From: Streptococcus sanguinis
GTDB lineage: Bacteria > Bacillota > Bacilli > Lactobacillales > Streptococcaceae
Reading direction: 5' to 3'
Assembly: GCF_900475275.1 (NCBI RefSeq)
Contig: NZ_LS483364.1
Span: forward strand, 1,302,001-1,366,000
DNA: 64,000 nt
The notes under the pieces were generated by a model. That model did no database searches. It was not told the DNA's origin and was given only the letters and a program-made list of their open reading frames with translations. Position numbers and translations under genes: made by a program. This document shows positions 8,743 to 17,600 of this stretch, piece by piece; positions within the stretch are counted from its first letter, which is position 1; each line of letters begins with the position of its first letter.

Positions 8743-9858
8743 TTAATCTCCTATTTTTGACATTTTAAAAACTTTTTCCCATAGATTGACTAGTAATCCT
8801 TTGTGATAACGATTAGCAAGTTCTTTTGATTTTTCCGAAAATCCCCTCCATTCTTTTTCTCCAAATTGGCTAAATTGCTCTAGATGGGCAATATACTGAT
8901 TAGCGTCATTTTGCGGTATCAGCCAGCCATTCTCTCCATGCTTAATATAAGCGCGATTGGCATAACGCACATCCAAGCCTATCAGAGGTAAGCCATTAAC
9001 TAGAGCCTCGTAAAGTGATGTCGCAAAGGCTTCCGATAAGGAGGTGCTAATATAGGCATCATAAGCTTGATAAGGTACCTTAGACTGATAGCCCTTAAAA
9101 TGAACCATATCTTCCAAATCATTGAGCTGAACGACATCTTGCAGCATGGCCATATCTGGACCATCTCCATAGATATCTAAGCTAAATTGCTCATACCCTT
9201 TAAATTTGAGCAAAGCCATGATTTTCAGCAATAACAGAACATTTTTCTCCTCAGACAAACGACTAACTGTCACCAAGCGAATATCCTTAGGATCAAAGAC
9301 TCTCTCTCTTGGATATTGGACCACTTGATCTGCATAGGTTGTTGGAATAAAGAGGGCCTTATCCCTCATCTTTTGAGGCAGATAAGCCTCTTGGCTTTCC
9401 CCAACCAAAATCAAAGAGTCTAATACATCCTGATCCAGCCAGCCCATGACCTTTTTATTTAACTCTTGTCCGAGGGCGATCATATGATCCTGATGAAGGA
9501 CGCGACCTACATGAAAATCTTGTCCACGTCTCAAGAGAACATTTTCTGGAATATCCAGACGCTCCATCATCAACCAGTCTTCTGGCTCAAGCTCCTCCTC
9601 AGCAAACTCCTGCAGACTCCTGCCAGCTAATTCTATGCCCAGAAAACGGACTTTAGTCCTATCAATTCCCAAGGCTTCATAACTATCCAGCACAAGCTGC
9701 CTAGAAGAGACATTAGCATATATATCTGTATCCGCTTCAGAAACCCACAACTCATAAGGCACTTTCATTTCTTCAAAAAGCTCAAATCGATTGCGGAGGG
9801 CAATGTCAATCCCAAATGCCCTAGCACGGATACAAGAATCCACACAAACTACTTTCAT
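8743..9858 (-). CDS. Glycosyltransferase (GT4-like), partner of the downstream surface protein
   Basis: 371-residue cytoplasmic protein with a GT-B layout. The C-terminal half holds RLVTVSRLSEEKN and the nucleotide-sugar binding motif around EAFATSLYEALVNGLPLIG, typical of family GT4. The N-terminal half is less conserved (SEADTDIY, LMMERLDIP). ATG 9858 follows GGGAGAAA. The stop lies 12 bases before the LPXTG protein start, suggesting that the enzyme modifies that protein or supplies a surface glycan. The partner relation is inferred from position; donor and acceptor are unknown. Confidence 0.8.
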   Translation of the reverse strand: MKVVCVDSCIRARAFGIDIALRNRFELFEEMKVPYELWVSEADTDIYANVSSRQLVLDSYEALGIDRTKVRFLGIELAGRSLQEFAEEELEPEDWLMMERLDIPENVLLRRGQDFHVGRVLHQDHMIALGQELNKKVMGWLDQDVLDSLILVGESQEAYLPQKMRDKALFIPTTYADQVVQYPRERVFDPKDIRLVTVSRLSEEKNVLLLLKIMALLKFKGYEQFSLDIYGDGPDMAMLQDVVQLNDLEDMVHFKGYQSKVPYQAYDAYISTSLSEAFATSLYEALVNGLPLIGLDVRYANRAYIKHGENGWLIPQNDANQYIAHLEQFSQFGEKEWRGFSEKSKELANRYHKGLLVNLWEKVFKMSKIGD

Positions 9859-9950
9859 TTTCTCCCTTTTAACCTAAAGTAATTCTATATACGAACATAA
9901 CATATTTTTAAGAATTATACCAATAATCTGAGCAATAATTTTAGACAAAA

Positions 9951-10997
9951 TTATCCTTTTTGTTCAACCAAGCCACTTCTTAGATAAGCATCCACCATAC
10001 GCTCTGTCGCGACAACTGAATCAATATGGGTACGCTCATAAGAGTGGCTGGATTCGATACCAGCGCCTAACAGGGCATGCTTGACTTCTGCTCCTGCGCT
10101 CATAGCTGCAGAGGCGTCTGATCCGTAAAATGGATAGATGTCCAGTTTGTAAGGAATGTCCTGCTCCTTAGCCAAATTTACCAAATGCTGGCGGAAGCCG
10201 TAGTGATAAGGCCCCGAAGCATCCTTAACACAAATGGAAACCGTATACTCATCTGTCTGCTGGTCGTCACCCATAGCGCCCATATCAACCGCCAGATACT
10301 CTACAGCTTGTTCTGGCAGGCTGGAATTAGCCCCGTGACCAACCTCTTCAAAGACACTGAAAGCAAAATGAGTCGTCACCGGAAGCTGAATATTTTCCTC
10401 TTTATAAACGCGCAAAAGATTGAGCAAAATAGCTGCGCTGACCTTATCATCCAGAAAGCGAGACTTGATAAAGCCTGACTCAGTAACTGTGGTACGAGGG
10501 TCAAAGGAAATGAAATCACCGACTTCGATTCCTAAATCGCGAGTTTCTTTCTCACTCGTCACCTTTTCATCCAAACGGACTTCCATATTGTCCTGAGTAC
10601 GTTCAACCGTCCCAGCATCCTTATAGACATGGCAGGAAGTCTGGTGAACTAAGATAGTCCCACTGATAGTCTTACCACTGCTAGCCACGTGGACTAGGCA
10701 GTTTTCTCCTTCAATCATGTTCCAAGGGAAACCGCCAATCCGATCCAGCTTGAGACGACCATCTGGCTTAACCGCCCGAACAATAGCCCCCAGTGTATCC
10801 ACATGGGCAGTCACTACCCGATGCTGGGCATCATTTTCGCCCTTAACCACAACATGAACGCCGCCTTTATTGGTCCGGACAGGCTCATAGCCCATTTCCC
10901 CCAGCGTTTTCACCAGATAGTCTGCCACCTCAGCCGTAAAGCCTGTTGGCGAAGGGATAGCCGTTAATTCTTGTAAATATTGAACAGTTTGATTCAT
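9951..10997 (-). CDS. M42-family metalloaminopeptidase
   Basis: 348-residue cytoplasmic aminopeptidase of the glutamyl-aminopeptidase/FrvX group. Expected metal and catalytic residues are visible in order: VTAHVDTLG (His, Asp), DDKVSAA (bridging Asp), FEEVGHG (catalytic and metal Glu), DMGAMGDD and the final His in ESSHSYERTH. It would work as a dodecamer on peptides taken up by the cell. The gene has its own extended -10 promoter and a normal ribosome site (GAGGAGAC). It is not the usual streptococcal PepA sequence as I remember it, so I give no symbol. Confidence 0.88.
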   Translation of the reverse strand: MNQTVQYLQELTAIPSPTGFTAEVADYLVKTLGEMGYEPVRTNKGGVHVVVKGENDAQHRVVTAHVDTLGAIVRAVKPDGRLKLDRIGGFPWNMIEGENCLVHVASSGKTISGTILVHQTSCHVYKDAGTVERTQDNMEVRLDEKVTSEKETRDLGIEVGDFISFDPRTTVTESGFIKSRFLDDKVSAAILLNLLRVYKEENIQLPVTTHFAFSVFEEVGHGANSSLPEQAVEYLAVDMGAMGDDQQTDEYTVSICVKDASGPYHYGFRQHLVNLAKEQDIPYKLDIYPFYGSDASAAMSAGAEVKHALLGAGIESSHSYERTHIDSVVATERMVDAYLRSGLVEQKG

Positions 10998-11022
10998 GAA
11001 TGTCTCCTCATCGTTTTTCTTT

Positions 11023-11031
11023 ATTATAGCA
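11023..11031 (-). promoter_or_regulatory. Extended -10 promoter of the M42 peptidase gene
   Basis: On the minus strand TGCTATAAT (extended -10) lies about 25 bases before the start codon. No clear -35 is needed for this type. Confidence 0.55.
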
Positions 11032-11036
11032 CAAAG

Positions 11037-11070
11037 AAAGCCTGAGCAAATAGATTTTCAGCAGGCTTTT
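11037..11070 (-). terminator. Terminator after the small membrane protein gene
   Basis: AAAGCCTG and CAGGCTTTT pair across a 17-base loop, between the membrane protein stop (11096) and the M42 peptidase promoter. The run of T on the minus strand is short. Confidence 0.5.
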
Positions 11071-11095
11071 AAGGATTAAATGCAATAAAAACTCC

Positions 11096-11578
11096 TCAAT
11101 TACTATCGCTATACTGCTGCTCTTTCTCCTCTTGGACTTCATTCTTTCCCAACTCCCAGAAGAAGAGATTGCCTAACAATCCTAAGAGAAAAAGCAAGAT
11201 AGGAATGGCATAAGCTGCTAGGGGATTATAAGCTTCTCCAGCACTAATTTTCATCTGTGGGCCGTATGGAGCTATCAACTGATAATAATTAAGACCGCAA
11301 AACAAAATCGAAAAGAAAAAGATAGAAAAGTAAAGACGATAGAGATGTCCTAACAGCTGTCCTTTGAGTAAATAAGTAACTTCCCCCATCAGTGTTGCAA
11401 AATTCATAACAGCAACTACAAAATAAGCAATGACAACAGGAACTAAAAATAGAAAAAGGTAAAGATAACCATAAGCAACCCCCGGCTCTGGCTCAATTCC
11501 CGAATAACCGTACTGAAAAACCAGTAGATACAAAACTAAGGGCAAAAAAGGAATCACCCTAAACTTCTTATTTTTCAT
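11096..11578 (-). CDS. Hypothetical membrane protein with four predicted helices
   Basis: 160 residues, family not recognised. Hydrophobic segments are seen at PFLPLVLYLLVFQYG, YLYLFLFLVPVVIAYFVVAV, FSIFFFSILFCGLNYY and IPILLFLLGLLGNLFFW, with a charged C-terminal tail (ELGKNEVQEEKEQQ). I prefer ATG 11578 over the upstream ATG 11584, because GGGAG stands 6 bases before the former and overlaps the latter. It appears to be a single-gene unit ending at the hairpin at 11037-11070. Function cannot be inferred. Confidence 0.7.
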   Translation of the reverse strand: MKNKKFRVIPFLPLVLYLLVFQYGYSGIEPEPGVAYGYLYLFLFLVPVVIAYFVVAVMNFATLMGEVTYLLKGQLLGHLYRLYFSIFFFSILFCGLNYYQLIAPYGPQMKISAGEAYNPLAAYAIPILLFLLGLLGNLFFWELGKNEVQEEKEQQYSDSN

Positions 11579-11801
11579 CCACATCTCCCTTTAAATAAAG
11601 AAACTTCTTCTTATTTTATTATAACAAATCTTCTTTATAAAACAATATTTACTTTTATTTTAAGGTATTTATTGACTATAAAATCAAGCTTAGCAAATTT
11701 CAGCCAATGTAAAAACAGCCATTCAAATGTCTGTTTACTTTAGAGTTTATAAGTTTAAACATCAGTACATTATCGAGAATAGATGGTGACAAAGACAAAA
11801 A

Positions 11802-11827
11802 AATCATCTCAGCTAGCTGAGATGATT
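11802..11827 (-). terminator. Strong terminator after the FctA/SHIRT adhesin gene
   Basis: A perfect 26-base palindrome, AATCATCTC-AGCTAGCT-GAGATGATT, lies just beyond the stop at 11841. A T-run follows on the minus strand. Confidence 0.88.
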
Positions 11828-11840
11828 CGTTTGGCTAATT

Positions 11841-14258
11841 TTAATTAGCTTTTTTGAAACGATAGACAAGAGCTGATAAAAGAATCAGTGCAAATCCTGC
11901 TGCTATCGCAAAGATAGATGTTTCACTGCCAGTTTTCGGCAAAACTTTTTTGCCAGTTGCTGATCCACGAACATCTTTTCCATCTTTATCTGATGAATTA
12001 CCTGGGGTTCCATCAGTCGAACCGACTGGTTTGTCACCAGATGATGACGGTGGTGTAGAATCTGAAGAAGATGGTGGTGGTGTTGGTCCTTGTGGACGTC
12101 TAGCTTCAAATGTCCATGTGCCTGTAAATTTGACATCTGAGCCTGCAATAGTTTTACTATCCGCGTCATATTTAAGGAATTTCCAAGTACCTCCAGTTAC
12201 TTCAATAGAATCCTTAGCTGGCTGAACCGCTTGAACTGCAGTACCATCTGTGTATTCATTGGCATCGGTCGGCAACAATTCTGTTACCTCTGCTGGTAAG
12301 GCGCGATTCGGATCTTCGCTTACAAATTCATACGTTACCTTATATTTCGGTGCTGGAGTGAAATTCCATTTACCGGTAAATTTAAGGTCCTTATCCGCAA
12401 CAGTCTGTGCATTCGTTTCTGCATAGCCTTCGAAAGTCCATGTGCCTTCAGTAACTGTAACACTTGTTTTAGTAGGCTGCTTAGCGTCTACATTAGTACC
12501 ACTAGTGTAGCGATTAGTATCTGCTGGAAGCAAATCAGTTACTTCTTTTGGCAGGTTTGGATAGGCTGGGTTAGAGCTGAGAAACTCATAGCTGACACCA
12601 TAGTCTTTATAACTGTTGGTGAATGTTGGATTGTTGTCTGTAACAGCAGCTTCCAACTTGGCATTGTTTTCAGTCACTGTGACAGTCACAGTATGTTCTG
12701 CACTGTCATAAGTCACTCCCGCTTCATTTCCAGCTACTTCTGTCAGCTTGTAGGTATAAGTCCCTTCTTTATCATAGTTGATTTCAGGAAACTTGATATT
12801 ACCATTGGCGTCATTTGTTGCTTGAAGTTCCACGTTATTTCCGCCAACCTCAGTCAGCTTGAAAGTGTACTTACCAGCTTCAAGTGCTTTACCATCCAGA
12901 ACTTTTTTAGCAGTAATTGTTGCAGTCGCTGGCTCTAACTTGTATGTATTGGTGAAAGCATCACGGTCATAGGTAACCGCTGCTGTCTTAACGCCGTTGT
13001 TGTCTGTTACAGTAACAGTAACATTGATGTCTGAATTGGCATCGTTTGTCACACCTGGCAGATTACTTGCGCGTTCACGAATGACGTAGTTAAAGGTTCC
13101 TTCTTTTTTGAAACGAAGTTTCTTAAAGGTTACGGCACCAGCTTTATTGGTTACCGTTTGAACAACTTTGTCGTTGTCATCCTTATTGATCAAATCAAAA
13201 GTAAATTCACCATCTGCCAAATTGCGGCCAGTCAATTCCTTTTTGACTTTGAAGATAACTTCATCAGAACGGGTACCTTCCCCGACACCATCAAGTGTTG
13301 TCAAAGGCGCGAATGGACGTGCTAACAAATCAGGCATCTTTTGCCCATTAGATGTAACGGTTACATCGTTAAAGGCTTTTTTGGTTACCTTATCTACTGG
13401 CTCAGTCAAACGAGTTCGGTAGATAACATAAATACCTCTTCCACTCAAATCCCCAGCATTAACTGTGAAATGATTGGAGTCTGTAATTGAAACGACATCG
13501 CTTGGGTTAAAGGATTTACGTGTGCCAGAAGCACCTTCCCACTCAGTAAAGTAGTAACCTGTAATCCCTGTATCTTCATCCAGCTCTTGACCTTCTGGAA
13601 TAGCGTCCTCAATGACAACTTGACCAAGATTTTGGACATCACGATTGACACGGATACGCCAGTTGACATAATTAGGATCCTTAGAATCCTGAACACCCCA
13701 CTTGGAATACCCCTGTGGTTCTTCATCAACCTTGATACGCTTCAGCCTATAGGTTCTAGCACCTGGGAAATTAACTTCTTGCTCTTGGTCATAAGGCATA
13801 TTATCAGCCCAAACCACTGTGAAAGAAGATTGAATACGCTTGGTATCTGGCATTTTCGCAAAATACTCAGCATTTGTGACAGTAATATTTGCTGTATTGG
13901 AAACAGGATCTGTCACCAACTTGGCAACAACAGTGCCATCCGGTGCACTAATGTTTTCCTCCAAAGTTCGCTCAATTTTGAACTGTGATGGAACACGATA
14001 AACCATGGTATCACCATTATTTAATACTTTGCTATCCTCAAATGTATAGGTCGGAGCAATGTAAAATTTACCTTCACCGTAGCCTGTATCCTTTAAAGGA
14101 TTAGTATTAATAGTGACATCTGTAGTTAGCTGATAATCACTTTCACCTAACTCTGCAGCAGAAACCCTAGGACTTGAGCTTAACAAGGGAAGAAAGGTTG
14201 ATACCAAAAGCAGCAAAGTCATCAAAGCATGAGACACTTTATGATAAGTTTGTTTCAC
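11841..14258 (-). CDS. LPXTG adhesin with FctA-like isopeptide domains and two SHIRT-like repeats
   Basis: 805 residues starting at GTG 14258; AAGGAGG lies upstream, at a slightly long distance. A signal peptide covers about residues 1-35. The N-terminal region (36-330) resembles the beta-rich binding head of Gram-positive adhesins. Two pilin-type domains (about 334-444 and 446-549) each begin with a Lys-containing strand (FKVKKELTG, ITAKKVLDG) and end with an FTNTYK/FTNSYK strand. This is the Lys...Asn pattern of FctA-like domains with self-formed isopeptide bonds. Two ~80-residue repeats (about 552-632 and 638-716) start YEFLSSNP/YEFVSEDP and end FTGKW/FTGTW, resembling SHIRT domains. A Pro/Ser-rich stalk, LPKTG near 773 and a membrane helix complete it. 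No sortase or pilin partner is adjacent, so it is probably a single-chain adhesin. Confidence 0.85.
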   Translation of the reverse strand: MKQTYHKVSHALMTLLLLVSTFLPLLSSSPRVSAAELGESDYQLTTDVTINTNPLKDTGYGEGKFYIAPTYTFEDSKVLNNGDTMVYRVPSQFKIERTLEENISAPDGTVVAKLVTDPVSNTANITVTNAEYFAKMPDTKRIQSSFTVVWADNMPYDQEQEVNFPGARTYRLKRIKVDEEPQGYSKWGVQDSKDPNYVNWRIRVNRDVQNLGQVVIEDAIPEGQELDEDTGITGYYFTEWEGASGTRKSFNPSDVVSITDSNHFTVNAGDLSGRGIYVIYRTRLTEPVDKVTKKAFNDVTVTSNGQKMPDLLARPFAPLTTLDGVGEGTRSDEVIFKVKKELTGRNLADGEFTFDLINKDDNDKVVQTVTNKAGAVTFKKLRFKKEGTFNYVIRERASNLPGVTNDANSDINVTVTVTDNNGVKTAAVTYDRDAFTNTYKLEPATATITAKKVLDGKALEAGKYTFKLTEVGGNNVELQATNDANGNIKFPEINYDKEGTYTYKLTEVAGNEAGVTYDSAEHTVTVTVTENNAKLEAAVTDNNPTFTNSYKDYGVSYEFLSSNPAYPNLPKEVTDLLPADTNRYTSGTNVDAKQPTKTSVTVTEGTWTFEGYAETNAQTVADKDLKFTGKWNFTPAPKYKVTYEFVSEDPNRALPAEVTELLPTDANEYTDGTAVQAVQPAKDSIEVTGGTWKFLKYDADSKTIAGSDVKFTGTWTFEARRPQGPTPPPSSSDSTPPSSSGDKPVGSTDGTPGNSSDKDGKDVRGSATGKKVLPKTGSETSIFAIAAGFALILLSALVYRFKKAN
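12100..12605 (-). repeat. Two tandem SHIRT-like repeats in the adhesin gene
   Basis: Two ~80-residue units share the pattern YEFxSxxP...LP.EVT.LLP.D.N.YT.GT.V.A.QP.K.S. and end with W.F.GYA/W.FLKYD...FTG. In other streptococci such repeats occur in long identical arrays; here there are only two and they have diverged. Confidence 0.7.
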
Positions 14259-14436
14259 CTTGAATGCGGTCCTCCTTCTTTTTATATTTTATTTTAGACA
14301 AATGCTGGCATGCACACCATCACCTGTCTACCCCCTCATTTTCAGTCGGTTCTAAATCAAGATTTATTACCAAACTAAAAATGATAGTACTCGTATATGA
14401 TAAGCAAATATGACATATACATATCAATTATAACAT

Positions 14437-14473
14437 AAAAATTATAATTTACGCCCTGTAAACTATAATTTTT
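14437..14473. repeat. Long AT-rich inverted repeat upstream of the adhesin gene
   Basis: The arms AAAAATTATAATTTAC and GTAAACTATAATTTTT (16 bases, one mismatch) enclose the loop GCCCT. It lies about 180 bases upstream of the adhesin start and about 150 bases beyond the metalloprotease stop. It could be a second terminator, an operator, or a small palindromic element. Confidence 0.6.
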
Positions 14474-14582
14474 ATTATCATTTTTCTATTCTTTGTCTAC
14501 TTTCGTTACAAAAAAGTTACAAAAAATTGCTTTATTCAGGCTTGGATGGATTATTATTGATATATTAGAAATAAATGGCAGA

Positions 14583-14618
14583 AAAAATACCTAGACTTTT
14601 TACAGTCTAGATATTTTT
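14583..14618 (-). terminator. Terminator after the giant metalloprotease gene
   Basis: CTAGACT and AGTCTAG pair across TTTTAC, extended outward by AAAAATA/TATTTTT. It lies 30 bases beyond the stop at 14648. A-rich and T-rich flanks on both sides make it look bidirectional. Confidence 0.8.
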
Positions 14619-14647
14619 AAAGGTATTTCTGAAAAACATTTTGTCGC

Positions 14648-17600
14648 TTACTTATTAAAGATTGACTGTCTGAAGTCATCTGTCTCACGAATATAAGCAT
14701 TGTAAATCTTCTTCTTAAGCAGATTGACCCAGCTAGAATCTACACGGCTGGTAGCATTGGCAATGTTGCGTACATCCTCTGCTACTGCTTCGTCCATCAG
14801 CTTCTGCATCTCTTCATAAGAGCGAATAGTTACTTTCTTGGTACTACTTGGATTTCTAAGCTCGTACTCAATGGTGATTGGTTTAAGCTTGGTCAGCTGA
14901 TTAATCCGCTCTTGGTACATGGCCTTCTTGAAGGCTACCCAAGAGTCATATTCACCCTTGAATACATTTTCCAAGACTTTCTGGTCTGTTATCAGACCAA
15001 CATCTCTTCCGGACCATCCATCCCATGTTTTCTTACCTTCATCAAAGGCTTCCTTAGAGTACTTACCAGAAACATAAGGGATAAATCCTTCATGGTAACC
15101 CTTGGCTGCCAGCAACTCATAGGCTGTGCGGCGGAACATGACATCACCCGGCGCTCCATTTGGATTGCTCAAGGCTGAGTAGATTGGTGAGAAGAGGCTG
15201 AGACTGAGGTAGCCATTTCGGCCGTATTTCCCACTATCCTTATTCTCCCGACGAGTGATAACATCATTTTCAATCAGGGAGTTAAAAGTCTTCAGCTGCT
15301 TGATTTCCTCAGCAGTAAAGCTTCGCGTCTGGTTACCTGCATGGGTCTCCTTACCATACTTATCTGTAATATAGTAATTCTCCATCTTCCTGAACCACTG
15401 AAGCTTAGCATCATCGCTCTGCTTCAGCATAGAGGTACCTTCTAGGTAATCTAGGGTGTAGATCATGTCAAACATACCATGGACATAGTGTTGCAGGTCT
15501 TCTGCATTTTGAACGCGTTCCTTGAAGTTATATGTGTGTAGACGCGTCTTAGAATCCTTGTCCACCTTGAAAAGGGTATTGAGTGTAATGGTTGCCTCAT
15601 CTGCACTTGGAGTGGACTGCAGGAGTCCGCGAGCATAAAGCTCAGCTCCCAGACCTTCGCGGCGGCCATTGCCCTCAAAGTAGATACCACCGTCAGAATT
15701 ATGGGTCATTTCATGCGTGTAGACAGAGTTACCATAGTCTTCTAACAATTTAGCTGCATCAAAGTGGGTTACACTTCCTGTAGCATAGGCATTATAGCCC
15801 TTGCTAGGATACCACTTGCCGGCTGGTCCAAAGAATTCCTGCATAGCCAGTGATTTTTTGTCATTAGCTGGAGCCCAATATTTTTGACCATTCTTGTCAA
15901 CCAATGAGAATCCATCGTAAACCAGAACAGAACGGAAGAGCTTGTCCTTGCTTTCATCGCTTAGAATCTTATACCAGAAGTCATAGTGATCGCGCTGGTA
16001 TTCAGCAGTTTTTCTCACTCTGTCTTCGACAAATTCAGCTAGCTCTGCATCTGTCCGAACCCTGCCATTGGCATCAAGGCGATAACGGTCATAAGCCCCC
16101 ATGGAGATGGTAGACATATTGGAGATAGCATAGACACCTTTCTCAGTCATGGTCAAGAGTGGCAAGAGCATGCCCTTGTGTTCCCAGTTATCAGCAGTAA
16201 TCTTGTCGTAAACGCCGACAGAATACTTACTCTTGTCCTCGGCTGCATCCTGAAGCTGTCTCGCTTCTGCTATATCCGACTTAGCCTCAACGATGTAGGC
16301 TTTTGTATTGGTCTTGAGCCATTCATTATTGGACTTGTCCGGCAGGAAGAGCTGACGATAACTTTCTAGATAATTGAAGAGCCCTCGTTTACCAGTCGCT
16401 TCAGAAAGCGAGGCATCATAAGCCATATAGTTGTTCTTAGCTTTAAGATTGTTCATGCCTGACTTACCAAGTGAAATGATGGTATCTAAGGTTGAAGCAT
16501 TATGATTTCCAAAGAAGTCAAATTTATAGGCTGACAATTCCTTGACATTGATATTGTCATAGTTGATATTATACCAACGGTTGAGATAGGTTAGACCAAG
16601 TAAGAAGGCTTCTTTATTGTCTTTAATTTGCTGAGCTATATAGTCTGCTACAACATTGCCTTCCGTATTGATAGACTTGTCCATAGCCAGTACCTTGCGT
16701 AACTCTTCTGACAGCTTGGTCTTGACTTGGTCAAAAGCCGTATCCAGATAGAGATCATCCAGAGAAGTGTCAGCATTCACGCCTAAAACAGTTCGCATAG
16801 CCGGTGAGTCCAGGACAACCTGGTTCAACTCCGGCAGCACTTGATTGAGAATTCTGCTATAGTCTGATAGGAACGCTTCTGGAGTATAAAGGAGGTCTAA
16901 GCCGTTTACACTGTACTCTGCAATTGCCTTATATTTGAAATCTCCCTTATAGGTCAGATCCAGGTAGTCAACCGTATTATCCTCAAAGTGCAGCATCAGA
17001 CGGTTAATTCCTGTCTTATTGCTATTGATATCAGTGATAATCTGATCGCCCTTCATCGGAACAACATCCAGCAAGTACTCGGTATTAAGCTTGTGATTAT
17101 CTGGAAGTTTATTTCCATAAGCAACGATGGTCTCCTTATTGTAGAACGGAAGGAGTTTTTCCATGTTAGCATAAGCTATCAGGCGGTCTTCTCGAGCATT
17201 CTTTTCCTGAGCGTAGTTGACAGAATAAATATTGAGATTCGTGTCTTCTAGCGTGGTCGTAATGTCTAGGTCAGCCAGCTTTTCTTCTGCCTCGTTCAGA
17301 GTCAGTGTCGAAGTGACAAACTTGTCATTTTCCAGTGTAGTATTTCCTTCAACTGCATAAGCTTCTGTGATGCGGTTGTTCTCATAACCCTGATCGCCAG
17401 AAATACTGTAAACATTTGTACCGCTGACATTGCTGATGACATTATCGATCAAGCCATTGAAGTAATTGGAACCTACTACGCCACCAATCTGACCGTTCTT
17501 AGTAGAGTTTTGAATCTTTCCAGCTACATAAGAACGGCTGATGCGGGCATTGTTTTCTAAACGGCCAACCAGACCGCCGAAGCGTTGGTTGTTGGCTCTA

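Larger units (their letters stand above)
14259..14647. other. 389-bp AT-rich intergenic region upstream of the adhesin gene
   Basis: No open frame is supported here. It holds the terminator of the metalloprotease gene (14583-14618), a long AT hairpin (14437-14473), and the adhesin leader with AAGGAGG. I could not settle on one promoter for the adhesin. A TTGATA hexamer lies near 14427 on the minus strand, but its -10 is unclear. Confidence 0.5.
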
